Source: JASHVB01 sp049522565 (GTDB lineage Bacteria > Pseudomonadota > Alphaproteobacteria > Acetobacterales > Acetobacteraceae). From it: a stretch of DNA of 15,600 nucleotides. A program made the translations under genes and the position numbers. The notes under the pieces were generated by a model that did no database searches, had not been told where the DNA came from, and saw only the letters and a program-made list of their open reading frames with translations. The stretch is taken from the NCBI GenBank assembly GCA_049522565.1, contig JBEKNT010000132.1, positions 1-15,600 on the forward strand, given 5' to 3'. This document shows positions 1 through 6,172 of the stretch, piece after piece (the stretch's first letter is position 1; the number at the start of each line of letters is the position of its first letter).

Positions 1-1
1 G

Positions 2-172
2 GCCTTCGCCGGCCATGACACGGAGGTTGCGATCCGCCGGCAACTGACTCGGTTGTTCCCGGACGGTCCCTTAAATCAGCGCCCATGGGGCGCAGGCCCG
101 CCAACCACGACTATGTCGCTTGCAACAAGGAAAGTCGTGGATGCCGACCTGAGCCTGCCCCCGGCCGCTTGA
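2..172 (+). CDS. possible C-terminal end of an unidentified protein (partial)
   Basis: Reading from base 2 the frame is open for 56 codons and ends at TGA 170-172. The translation begins AFAGHDTEVAIRRQLTRLF and ends SLPPAA. It enters from outside the window, so no start is visible and no family is recognised. In GC-rich DNA an open frame of this length is common by chance, so this may not be a gene. Bases 173-276 lie between its stop and the converging minus-strand gene that ends at 277; no clear terminator with a T-run is visible there. Confidence 0.2.
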   Translation, partial: AFAGHDTEVAIRRQLTRLFPDGPLNQRPWGAGPPTTTMSLATRKVVDADLSLPPAA

Positions 173-276
173 CCCGGGGATCGGCCTGACGAAGGTGACG
201 CCGTTCATGGGTCAATCTATAGGCGGGGTGGCATCAGACCTTCGGGCGACCGGTACTGAATCGCCCAGTTGCACAA

Positions 277-1113
277 TCAACGGCAATAGTTCTCCCAAGC
301 GTACGTCATGCCGGGGACCTCGGTCTCCGACAAGAGCAAATGCGTTCTGATGTTCGAATTCTCATCCGGGGATCGGCGATCCGTCAGGAGCACGTGAACC
401 ACAAAGCGCCTGTAGCCGAAAAACTCACCGCCGGTGTTCCTTGCGTTGAACCATCCGCAGACCCAGCGTTCATTATCGAATCCGACCCGGTACGCCATAA
501 CGTTGCGAAACTGGGTGCTGTCCGGGTCACTGACGCTGTCCCGGACCACCTGTTCGGCGATCGCCTCCGCATTGCGGCTGCCGTCTGCAACGCTACCGTC
601 CCAACTGAGCCATCGCGACACCATCAGCATCGCGGCGAGCGCGCAGGCCCAACAGACAACTCTCACCCTGGTGCTCGCCAGGGCATGTCTCAGCGGCCGC
701 TTGCGCCGTGTTGCCGGATCTGTTTGAACGCTGGATGCTTCGGCCACGCGTATCGGAAGAGACACCGGTTCGATGTAATTCAGGGCGGTACGCAGTGTCG
801 GGAAACGTTCTACATACTCGCCTTTAGCAGCGGAGAACACGATCCAGCGGGCAGAGTCCGTGGGTGAATGGATCAGGTACAGATGCTGCTTCGTGGCCCG
901 GCGAGAGACGACGATCCGCCGGTAGATCTCTGGGTCGTCGCTCCGCCGTTCGCTGACAAACGCAGAAAAGCCTTTTGCGGCCTTGATCCAGTCAAGCAAG
1001 ACGTGACGCTCATCCTCCGTCAACGGTCGTGGAGGAAAGGTCCGAAGTGCGGTCTTGCTTTGGTGGTCCATCTTGAGGAACCAGCGGTGACCCGAGCAGT
1101 GTTGCACGCCCAT
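277..1113 (-). CDS. hypothetical single-pass membrane protein
   Basis: A 278-residue protein of unknown function. Residues 1-145 are soluble and charged. One hydrophobic segment lies near residues 149-168 (VRVVCWACALAAMLMVSRW), preceded by a basic stretch (RRKRPLRH), which suggests a cytoplasmic N-terminus with residues 170-278 outside the membrane. The C-terminal part has the pattern DPDSTQFRNV, then WVCGWFNARN and GGEFFGYRRFVV. This is reminiscent of small envelope domains in proteobacterial hypothetical proteins that have a VCG-x-x-NA core, but I cannot name the family. The start is uncertain. ATG at 1113 has AAGG directly against it. A GTG two codons later (1107) has that AAGG six bases upstream and may be the true start. 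ATG at 1071 is a further option. The gene lies 34 bases downstream of the small gene ending at 1148 and could be co-transcribed with it. Confidence 0.65.
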   Translation of the reverse strand: MGVQHCSGHRWFLKMDHQSKTALRTFPPRPLTEDERHVLLDWIKAAKGFSAFVSERRSDDPEIYRRIVVSRRATKQHLYLIHSPTDSARWIVFSAAKGEYVERFPTLRTALNYIEPVSLPIRVAEASSVQTDPATRRKRPLRHALASTRVRVVCWACALAAMLMVSRWLSWDGSVADGSRNAEAIAEQVVRDSVSDPDSTQFRNVMAYRVGFDNERWVCGWFNARNTGGEFFGYRRFVVHVLLTDRRSPDENSNIRTHLLLSETEVPGMTYAWENYCR

Positions 1114-1147
1114 CCTTGCGAAAGGGTTAATGGATGATCAGCCGTTG

Positions 1148-1324
1148 TTAGGACCCGTGGCAACGAAGAACCAAGTCCAGGTCGCGGGCCGATGTCGGAA
1201 CGGCTTCGACGGTGATGGCTTCGTGCCGTGACATGATGGCATGCCAAAGTTGCGCTGCGACGGCGCGCTCGACGGGATCAACGTTAGAGATCCGGCTGAC
1301 CGTGATCGCACGATCAATCCCCAT
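1148..1324 (-). CDS. small hypothetical protein, 58 residues
   Basis: A short reading frame starting at ATG 1324-1322 on the minus strand and ending with TAA. The main support is a near-ideal Shine-Dalgarno sequence, GGGAAGGAG at 1337-1329, four bases before the ATG. The protein begins MGIDRAITVSRISNVD and ends DLDLVLRCHGS. It has no membrane segment or signal peptide. The mixed, amphipathic composition (VDPVERAVAAQLWHAIMSRH) suggests a small helical soluble protein. No family is recognised. It is the first gene of a possible two-gene minus-strand unit with the membrane protein ending at 277, and it diverges from the phosphoesterase starting at 1482. A longer frame continues upstream, but the ribosome binding site argues strongly for this start. 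Confidence 0.5.
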   Translation of the reverse strand: MGIDRAITVSRISNVDPVERAVAAQLWHAIMSRHEAITVEAVPTSARDLDLVLRCHGS

Positions 1325-1328
1325 GGTA

Positions 1329-1337
1329 CTCCTTCCC
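1329..1337 (-). promoter_or_regulatory. strong ribosome binding site of the 58-residue gene
   Basis: On the minus strand GGGAAGGAG is followed by the spacer TACC and then ATG at 1324. It is far stronger than any other initiation site in this part of the window, and it decides the start of the small gene. Confidence 0.6.
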
Positions 1338-1344
1338 GCCGGGT

Positions 1345-1358
1345 GCAAGCCGGCTTGC
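1345..1358. promoter_or_regulatory. perfect 14-base palindrome in a divergent intergenic region
   Basis: GCAAGCCGGCTTGC is a perfect dyad. It lies 21 bases upstream of the minus-strand small gene's ATG and 124 bases upstream of the phosphoesterase ATG. Its place between divergent genes fits an operator, but chance dyads are not rare at this GC content and no confident -35/-10 pair could be placed around it. TACTAT at about 1393-1398 is a possible -10 element for the phosphoesterase gene, without a recognisable -35. Confidence 0.25.
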
Positions 1359-1481
1359 GAACTGCGCGCAGGAGCGCATCGGCTCGGGTGGCGTACTATG
1401 ACCGCATGTCGCAGAAATCGGCCACCGCACGGCCTGCGCAGCCCGGTGGTCAAATGCAACGGGTTCGCGTAGGCTGCCGCG

Positions 1482-2888
1482 ATGTTGGGTCTGTCACGCC
1501 GCCACTTCCTGCAAGGCTCCGGTGCGCTCGCTGGACTGCCGGCGAGCGCCCCGTTGGCGAGCGCCGCGCCGTCGGTCGCGGTGTCGGCGAAGCTGTCGGA
1601 CATCGATCACATCGTCATCCTGATGAAGGAGAACCGCTCCTTCGACCATTATTTCGGCACCCTGCGCGGTGTGCGCGGCTTCGACGATCCGCGGGCAATG
1701 CGCCTCGCGTCTGGGCGCAGCGTATTCCATCAGCCCGATCCGCAGCATGCCGACGGCTACGTGCTGCCGTTCCGGCTGGATTGCGCGCGGACCAGCGCGC
1801 AGCGCCTGCACGATCTCAGCCATGCCTGGGGGCCGCTGCATGCCTGCCTGAACGACGGCGCGATGGATGCGTGGATCCCGGCACATCGGGCGGTGAACGG
1901 CGCGTTCGCGCCGACCACCATGGGCTATCACACCCGCGACGACCTGCCCTTCTACCATGCGCTCGCCGACGCGTTCACCATTTGCGACGGCTACCATTGC
2001 TCCATGCTCGGGCCGACGCATCCGAACCGCTACTTCCTGATGACGGCGACCATCGACCCGGACGGCCGCAACGGCGGTCCCGCCCTGGACAACCACGACC
2101 GGCGCTACAGGTGGGAAACCTACCCGGAGCGCCTGCAACGCGCCGGGATCACCTGGCGGGTCTATCACGAGGCGGACGATTACGGCTGCAACGTCTGCAA
2201 GCATTTTGCCGTTTTCGGTGACGCCCTGCCGACCTCGGACCACTTCGACAACCTGATGCGCAACCGTGGCTTCGACGAACTGCTGGCCGATCTGCGCAGC
2301 GGAAATATTCCTCAGGTGACGTGGATTGTTCCGCCCTCCACGGTCACCGAACACCCGTCCTACCTGCCCGCCGCCGGCGAGCACCACACGGCGCAAGTCC
2401 TCGCCGCGCTGTGGTCCAACCAGGCGCTTTGGGCCCGCACCGCGGTGATCCTGAACTACGACGAGAATGACGGGTTGTTCGACCACGTCGTCCCGCCGCT
2501 GCCCGAGCCCGGCACGCCGGGGGAATTCGTCGATGGCAAGCCGATCGGGCTCGGCTTTCGCGTGCCCTGCCTGGTGATCTCGCCGTTCAGTCGCGGTGGC
2601 TACGTCTGCGGCGCGACGTTCGACCATACCTCCACGCTGCGGCTGATCGAGACCCGGTTCGGCGTCGAGATTGCCAATTTGAGCATGTGGCGCCGGCGCA
2701 CCTGCGGCGACCTGACGCGCGCGTTCGGCTTCGGCGAAAAGCCGCGGCTCGACCTGCCCGACCTGCCGGAAACCGCGGCGGCGCTGCGGCGCGCCGAGGC
2801 TGCGGCCGCGACCTTGCCGCAACCAGACGTTCCCGCCGTGCAGGCCATGCCGCATCAGGAACCCGGCACGCGCCCGCGGCGGGCGTGA
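1482..2888 (+). CDS. Tat-exported phosphoesterase, phospholipase C / acid phosphatase AcpA family
   Basis: A 468-residue enzyme of the phosphoesterase family (Pfam PF04185), which includes bacterial phospholipases C and the AcpA acid phosphatases. The N-terminus (MLGLSRRHFLQG, then an Ala-rich hydrophobic stretch ending near ASAAPS) is a twin-arginine signal, so the protein is expected to fold in the cytoplasm and be exported to the periplasm. The family motifs are present: ENRSFDHYFG at residues 50-59, which holds metal and active-site residues; GPTHPNRYFL from residue 177; and YDENDGLFDH from residue 326, with metal-binding acidic residues. The EHHTAQVLAAL segment is also typical. Haemolytic and non-haemolytic PlcH/PlcN enzymes are roughly 700 residues and carry extra C-terminal domains; these are absent, so this is the short form and the substrate (phospholipid or soluble phosphomonoester) cannot be assigned. 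The Shine-Dalgarno sequence is weak. The start is chosen because it places the twin arginines at residues 6-7. The gene appears monocistronic. Confidence 0.88.
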   Translation: MLGLSRRHFLQGSGALAGLPASAPLASAAPSVAVSAKLSDIDHIVILMKENRSFDHYFGTLRGVRGFDDPRAMRLASGRSVFHQPDPQHADGYVLPFRLDCARTSAQRLHDLSHAWGPLHACLNDGAMDAWIPAHRAVNGAFAPTTMGYHTRDDLPFYHALADAFTICDGYHCSMLGPTHPNRYFLMTATIDPDGRNGGPALDNHDRRYRWETYPERLQRAGITWRVYHEADDYGCNVCKHFAVFGDALPTSDHFDNLMRNRGFDELLADLRSGNIPQVTWIVPPSTVTEHPSYLPAAGEHHTAQVLAALWSNQALWARTAVILNYDENDGLFDHVVPPLPEPGTPGEFVDGKPIGLGFRVPCLVISPFSRGGYVCGATFDHTSTLRLIETRFGVEIANLSMWRRRTCGDLTRAFGFGEKPRLDLPDLPETAAALRRAEAAAATLPQPDVPAVQAMPHQEPGTRPRRA

Positions 2889-3043
2889 AATTCAGGCGCG
2901 GATGTGGGGCCAGGCTGCGGGCCACGATGCGTCAAGTCGATCGCCGCCGCGGCGCGAAGCAGCGGCCGGATGACGCCGGCGTGGGCATGACCATGCTGCC
3001 CCGGGCCGGCGTGTCAGCGCGAGGTGGTGCATCCCCGCCGCGC

Positions 3044-3072
3044 TTGACGCGCCCGCCGCCCCCGCGCATCTC
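3044..3072 (+). promoter_or_regulatory. candidate rnpB promoter
   Basis: TTGACG at 3044-3049 is followed, after a 17-base spacer, by CATCTC at 3067-3072. This would start transcription close to 3079-3084, where the RNase P RNA P1 helix begins. The -35 is good and the -10 is poor (CATCTC against TATAAT), so the support is mainly positional. The rest of the 2889-3083 gap shows no gene, and no T-run terminator was seen after the phosphoesterase. Confidence 0.4.
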
Positions 3073-3083
3073 TCCAATACGCC

Positions 3084-3480
3084 AGACGGCCGGACGGCCG
3101 CTGCTGCCGCAAGGTGGCAGAGGAAAGTCCGGGCTCCACGGGAATACGGTGCCGGCCAACCGCCGGCGGGGGCGACCCCAGGGACAGTGCCACAGAAAAC
3201 AAACCGCCCGCGCAAGGACCCCATGAAATCCCATGGGGCGCCCCGCGGGCAAGGGCGAAACGGTGCGGCAAGAGCGCACCGCGCCCCTGGCAACAGGGGC
3301 GGCAGGGTAAACCCCACCGGGAGCAAGACCGAATAGGGACGGCGGTGCCCGCAAGGGCGCAGAGGCATTCCCGCCTCGCCGTCCGGGTTGGTCGCAACAG
3401 GCGCGCCGTGAGGCGCGTCGCAGAGGAATGGTCGTCCCGCGCCAAAACGGCGCGGACAGAACCCGGCTTACAGGCCGTCT
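3084..3480 (+). ncRNA. rnpB: RNase P RNA, bacterial type A
   Basis: The catalytic RNA of ribonuclease P, which removes 5' leaders from precursor tRNAs. The ends are set by the P1 helix: AGACGGCC at 3084-3091 pairs with GGCCGTCT at 3473-3480. The universally conserved blocks appear in the right order: GAGGAAAGTCCGGGCTCC at about 3120-3137; ACAGTGCCACAGAAAACAAA at about 3184-3203; a GGGCGAAACGGTGCGG block at about 3253-3268 followed by AAGAGCGCACCG; the L15 region GGGTAAACCCCACCGGG at about 3305-3321, which contacts the tRNA CCA end; GAGCAAGACCGAATAGGG at 3321-3338; GAGGAATGGTCG at about 3424-3435; and ACAGAACCCGGCTTACAGG near 3456-3474. About 397 nucleotides is a normal length. A short 3' extension is possible. 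No T-run terminator follows. The RNA lies just upstream of the mraZ promoter region. Confidence 0.96.
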
Positions 3481-3655
3481 GGCGCCGTTTGCCGACGCCG
3501 GGTTCGATCCTCACAAATCAGTTAACAGGAACGAAGCGTGAATATTGAGCCTTTTCAGAATAGCCCTTGGCCGGACTCGGAACAGACCGGGTAAACCGTT
3601 GACGAGACCACAAAATTTCCGGTGAAGCCGGAATCAAGTCCGAGGCAACTTCCCT

Positions 3656-3684
3656 TTGACGCCCATGCTCGCCCATGCTATCCC
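3656..3684 (+). promoter_or_regulatory. candidate mraZ / dcw operon promoter
   Basis: TTGACG at 3656-3661, a 17-base spacer, then TATCCC at 3679-3684. The -35 is strong. The -10 keeps the leading TAT. The spacer and the -10 are occupied by the CCCA repeat array, as expected for a repressor that blocks RNA polymerase. No other promoter of similar quality was found before mraZ, and because the genes downstream overlap, this promoter probably drives most of the operon. Confidence 0.55.
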
Positions 3685-3696
3685 ATGTCATCCCAA
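3662..3696 (-). promoter_or_regulatory. MraZ-box array: four TGGG direct repeats, 10-base period
   Basis: CCCAT at 3662, CCCAT at 3672, CCCAT at 3682 and CCCAA at 3692 are spaced exactly ten bases apart. On the minus strand they read TGGGN, each separated by five bases. MraZ of Escherichia coli is known to bind TGGGN direct repeats with five-base spacers upstream of its own gene, so this array fits an MraZ operator. It spans the spacer and -10 of the candidate promoter. It predicts cooperative binding of an MraZ ring to one face of the DNA and negative autoregulation. Confidence 0.8.
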
Positions 3697-3830
3697 AACG
3701 ACGGCACCCGTCGCTCCTGGGCTCTGCGGGACATGGCTGAGACGGCAGGCAGGCTTTCCCGCGGGCGACACGGCACGGATCCCTGCCTCACGCGCGCGAG
3801 GGATTGAACGGGAAAGGCGGCCCGCTTCGG

Positions 3831-4310
3831 ATGACCCAATTCCTGGGCACCCATCAGAACAAGCTGGACGCCAAGGGCCGCGTCTCCGTACCCGCGCCGT
3901 TTCGTGCCGCCTTGAAAGCGCAGGACGAAACCAACGGCACGCAGTTCGTGCTGCGCCCGTCGCATCAGCATCCTTGCATCGAGGCCTGGCCGAAGCCGGT
4001 GTTCGACGCGCTGGCCGATCCGTTGAACCGGCTCGACCTGTTCAGCCAGGCGCACGACGACATGGCCGCCACGCTGTACGCCGACGCATTCCCGGTAGAG
4101 GCGGACAGGGAGGGGCGGATCGTGCTGCCGGATGATCTCGTCGAATATGCCGGACTGACCGATGCTGTCGTGTTCATGGGCCTCGGCCGCATCTTCCAGA
4201 TCTGGGAGCCCGCCGCCGCCGAACGTCGCCGCGCCGAGGCCCGCGTGCGGGCGCGCGAGCGCGGCCTGACCCTCCCTGGCACGGCTGCGTCTGGCACGGC
4301 TGCGTCATGA
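3831..4310 (+). CDS. mraZ: transcriptional regulator MraZ
   Basis: A 159-residue DNA-binding regulator at the head of the dcw cluster, close to the usual length of about 150. It has the two tandem SpoVT/AbrB-like repeats of the family: LDAKGRVSVPAPFR from residue 12 and EADREGRIVLPDDL from residue 90, each with the conserved D/E-x-x-GR-x-x-x-P core. MraZ forms ring oligomers, binds repeated TGGG boxes and represses the operon in E. coli; the matching boxes are at 3662-3696. The ATG at 3831 is chosen because MTQFLGTHQNKLD matches typical MraZ N-termini and GGGAAAGG lies upstream. A TTG at 3804 in the same frame would add nine residues and is less likely. The stop overlaps the rsmH start in ATGA at 4307-4310. 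The last ten residues (GTAASGTAAS) come from a 15-base tandem duplication. Confidence 0.95.
   Translation: MTQFLGTHQNKLDAKGRVSVPAPFRAALKAQDETNGTQFVLRPSHQHPCIEAWPKPVFDALADPLNRLDLFSQAHDDMAATLYADAFPVEADREGRIVLPDDLVEYAGLTDAVVFMGLGRIFQIWEPAAAERRRAEARVRARERGLTLPGTAASGTAAS
4276..4305 (+). repeat. 15-base tandem duplication at the 3' end of mraZ
   Basis: CTGGCACGGCTGCGT occurs twice in immediate succession (4276-4290 and 4291-4305), just before the ATGA overlap with rsmH. It adds five residues to the MraZ tail without changing frame. It looks like a recent slippage duplication and probably has no effect on the folded domain. Confidence 0.9.
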
Positions 4311-5281
4311 GCACGCTGGTTCCCACCTCCGCACCCGCCGGCCACGTCCCCGTCCTGCTGGCGGAAATGCTGCGTGCTCTCGCACCGCGCGACGGCGGCA
4401 GCTATCTCGATGCCACGTTCGGCGGCGGCGGCTATGCTGACGCGATCCTGCGTTCCGCCGTCTGCACGCTCTGGGCGATCGACCGCGATCCCGACGCCAT
4501 TGCCCGCGGCGCCAGCCTGGCAGCCCGCTTCCCCGGCCGGCTGCACCTTATCGAAGGCCAGTTCGGCGACCTGTTCGCCTTGCTCCAGGCCGCCGGCGTC
4601 CACCGGCTCGACGGCGTGGTGCTCGATCTCGGCGTCTCCTCCTTCCAACTCGACGAGCCGGCGCGCGGCTTCTCGTTCAGGACCGAGGGGCCGCTCGACA
4701 TGCGCATGGGAAAACATGGGACGACGGCGGGGGAACTGGTCAACACGCTGCCGGAACACGCGCTGGCCGACGTGTTGTTCGAGTTCGGCGAGGAGCGCGC
4801 CTCCCGCCGCATCGCCCGCGCCATCGTGGCGGCACGTGCCGAGGCGCCCATTACCACGACCGGGCGGCTCGCCTCCATCATTCGCGGCGTGCTGCCGACC
4901 GACCGTTCCGGCATCGATCCTGCCACGCGCAGCTTCCAGGCCTTGCGCATCCGGGTGAACGACGAACTCGGCGAGATCGAACGCGGCTTGGCGGCGGCGG
5001 TGCGACTGCTGGCGCCCGGCGGCCGGCTCGTTGTTATCGCGTTCCATTCGCTGGAGGACCGCATCGTCAAGCGCTTCATGACCGATGCCGCCGGGCGGGC
5101 GCCGTCGCCGTCGCGCCATGACCCGCGCGGCTTGCTCGCGCGCTCCCGCCCGCATTTCCGCCTGCTGACGCCGCGCGCGGTCCGCCCCGGTGCAGCGGAG
5201 ACCCAGGTCAATCCACGCGCCCGCAGTGCCCGGTTGCGTGCCCTTGAACGCCTGTCCGCCGACGAAAGTCCCGCGTCATGA
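4307..5281 (+). CDS. rsmH: 16S rRNA (cytosine-1402-N4)-methyltransferase RsmH (MraW)
   Basis: A 324-residue S-adenosylmethionine-dependent methyltransferase that modifies C1402 in the 16S rRNA decoding centre. All hallmark motifs are present: HVPVLLAE near the N-terminus, DATFGGGGY from residue 35 (SAM-binding loop), DLGVSSFQLD, GPLDMRM, the insert-domain region ending FQALRIRVNDEL, FHSLEDRIVKRFM, and the C-terminal NPRARSARLRALER. The length is normal. Its ATG overlaps the mraZ stop and its stop overlaps the ftsL start (ATGA at 5278-5281), which indicates translational coupling on both sides. Nothing in the sequence suggests loss of activity. Confidence 0.97.
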   Translation: MSTLVPTSAPAGHVPVLLAEMLRALAPRDGGSYLDATFGGGGYADAILRSAVCTLWAIDRDPDAIARGASLAARFPGRLHLIEGQFGDLFALLQAAGVHRLDGVVLDLGVSSFQLDEPARGFSFRTEGPLDMRMGKHGTTAGELVNTLPEHALADVLFEFGEERASRRIARAIVAARAEAPITTTGRLASIIRGVLPTDRSGIDPATRSFQALRIRVNDELGEIERGLAAAVRLLAPGGRLVVIAFHSLEDRIVKRFMTDAAGRAPSPSRHDPRGLLARSRPHFRLLTPRAVRPGAAETQVNPRARSARLRALERLSADESPAS

Positions 5282-6171
5282 TCCGCCCGTTCACCTGCCT
5301 CGTGTTTCTGCTCGCCTGCGGGTCCGGCTTGTACCTGTATCAGTCGAAGCATCGCGTCAAATTGCTGGATGAGCAGATCGCGCAGACCGTGAAGTCGACC
5401 GACGCGTTGCGCGAGCAAACCCGGATGCTGAGCGCGGAGTGGACGCTGCTGAACGATCCGGAACGGCTGCGCCAGCTCGCCAGCCAGTTCCTCACGTTGC
5501 AGACCGTCTCGCCCAACCAGTTCACCAGCCTGGCCGACCTGGACAGCCGCCTGCCGCCGCCGGCGCCGCCCGGATCAGTGCCCAATGCCGGGGGCGTGGC
5601 GCCGTCCGATCAGATGCCGGTGCCGGTGGCCTCCGACGGTGCCAGCCGGACGGGCGAGGACGAAGGCAAGGCGGCGGATGCGAAGATTGTCGAGGCGTCC
5701 TCCGGTGCGCCGAAGGATGCCGCGCCGTCGGCACAAGCGGCTGCGTCGCCGGCGGCGCCTGGCGCTGCATCGCCGGCGCCACGTCTGGCCATGGCCACGC
5801 TGGCGGATCCGGCGCATTCCGCGGAGCGCAAGCCGTCAGTGCCGCGCATCGCGCCCGCGCAGCCGCACCTCGCTGGCAACCTGCCGCATGCGCCGGATCA
5901 GCGCAGCCCCGATCAGCGCAGCCCCGATCAGCGCAGCGTAGAGCAACGTGGGTTCGATCAGCGGACGGTCGAGCAGCGGGTTGCCGAGACGCGGTCGATG
6001 CCGCTGGCGCCACGTGTGCCGGCACCGCTGCCGATGTCGCCCGCCGGGCCGCAAACCAGTGGTTCCCTGCTCGGCATGGCGCACGGCATGGGCTCGCCGC
6101 CCGTGCCGCTGCCATTGCCCCGGCCCATGCCGGTGAGCGCGCCGAACTGGTCCTACACCAACGGCGGCTGA
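5278..6171 (+). CDS. ftsL: cell division protein FtsL with a long Pro/Ala-rich tail
   Basis: This is the positional and structural FtsL, a bitopic scaffold that bridges early and late divisome proteins and helps activate FtsI/FtsW. Residues 4-21 form a single membrane segment (PFTCLVFLLACGSGLYLY). A coiled-coil-like stretch follows (residues about 28-60), ending in LNDPERLRQLASQFL, the conserved end of the FtsL/DivIC periplasmic helix. Normal FtsL proteins are about 100-120 residues, whereas this one has 297. Residues 100-297 are a low-complexity Pro/Ala/Gln/Arg region with a (D/E)QR pentapeptide repeat at residues 207-241. Cytoplasmic residues before the membrane segment are almost absent. 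The tail should be periplasmic and disordered. The start overlaps the rsmH stop. The ftsI ATG lies two bases after the stop. The name rests on position and architecture because FtsL sequences diverge quickly. Confidence 0.85.
   Translation: MIRPFTCLVFLLACGSGLYLYQSKHRVKLLDEQIAQTVKSTDALREQTRMLSAEWTLLNDPERLRQLASQFLTLQTVSPNQFTSLADLDSRLPPPAPPGSVPNAGGVAPSDQMPVPVASDGASRTGEDEGKAADAKIVEASSGAPKDAAPSAQAAASPAAPGAASPAPRLAMATLADPAHSAERKPSVPRIAPAQPHLAGNLPHAPDQRSPDQRSPDQRSVEQRGFDQRTVEQRVAETRSMPLAPRVPAPLPMSPAGPQTSGSLLGMAHGMGSPPVPLPLPRPMPVSAPNWSYTNGG
5896..6000 (+). repeat. seven 15-base units encoding (D/E)QRxx repeats in FtsL
   Basis: GATCAGCGCAGCCCC is present twice exactly (5896 and 5911) and almost exactly a third time (5926). 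Four degenerate 15-base units follow, to 6000. The translation is DQRSP, DQRSP, DQRSV, EQRGF, DQRTV, EQRVA, ETRSM. The first units are nearly identical in DNA and the later ones have diverged, which is what stepwise tandem expansion would leave. Confidence 0.9.
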
Positions 6172-6172
6172 C

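Larger units (their letters stand above)
3481..3830 (+). other. rnpB-mraZ intergenic region and mraZ leader
   Basis: About 350 bases without a supported gene. It holds the mraZ promoter and MraZ-box array (3656-3696). Between 3481 and 3655 there is a small dyad (TTCCGG at 3617-3622 and CCGGAA at 3628-3633) but no T-rich terminator. A second TTGACG at 3599-3604 has no matching -10. After the expected transcription start near 3690 a leader of about 140 bases runs to the mraZ start. Short open frames here overlap the operator array and lack ribosome binding sites, so they are not called. Confidence 0.6.

Noticed and set aside
1241..2221. Plus-strand open frame overlapping the phosphoesterase
   Set aside because: Composition is Arg/Ala-rich without motifs, while the frame from 1482 has a Tat signal and all phosphoesterase motifs.
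1494..2855. Minus-strand 453-codon frame opposite the phosphoesterase
   Set aside because: It mirrors the codon structure of the plus-strand gene and has no recognisable domain.
3490..3520. tRNA-like GGGTTCGATCCTCA after rnpB
   Set aside because: It resembles a T-loop, but the flanking bases do not form a T-stem and no acceptor stem, D-arm or anticodon arm can be drawn.
3622..3807. A 61-codon frame in the mraZ leader
   Set aside because: It lies over the promoter and MraZ boxes, has no ribosome binding site and shows no protein character.
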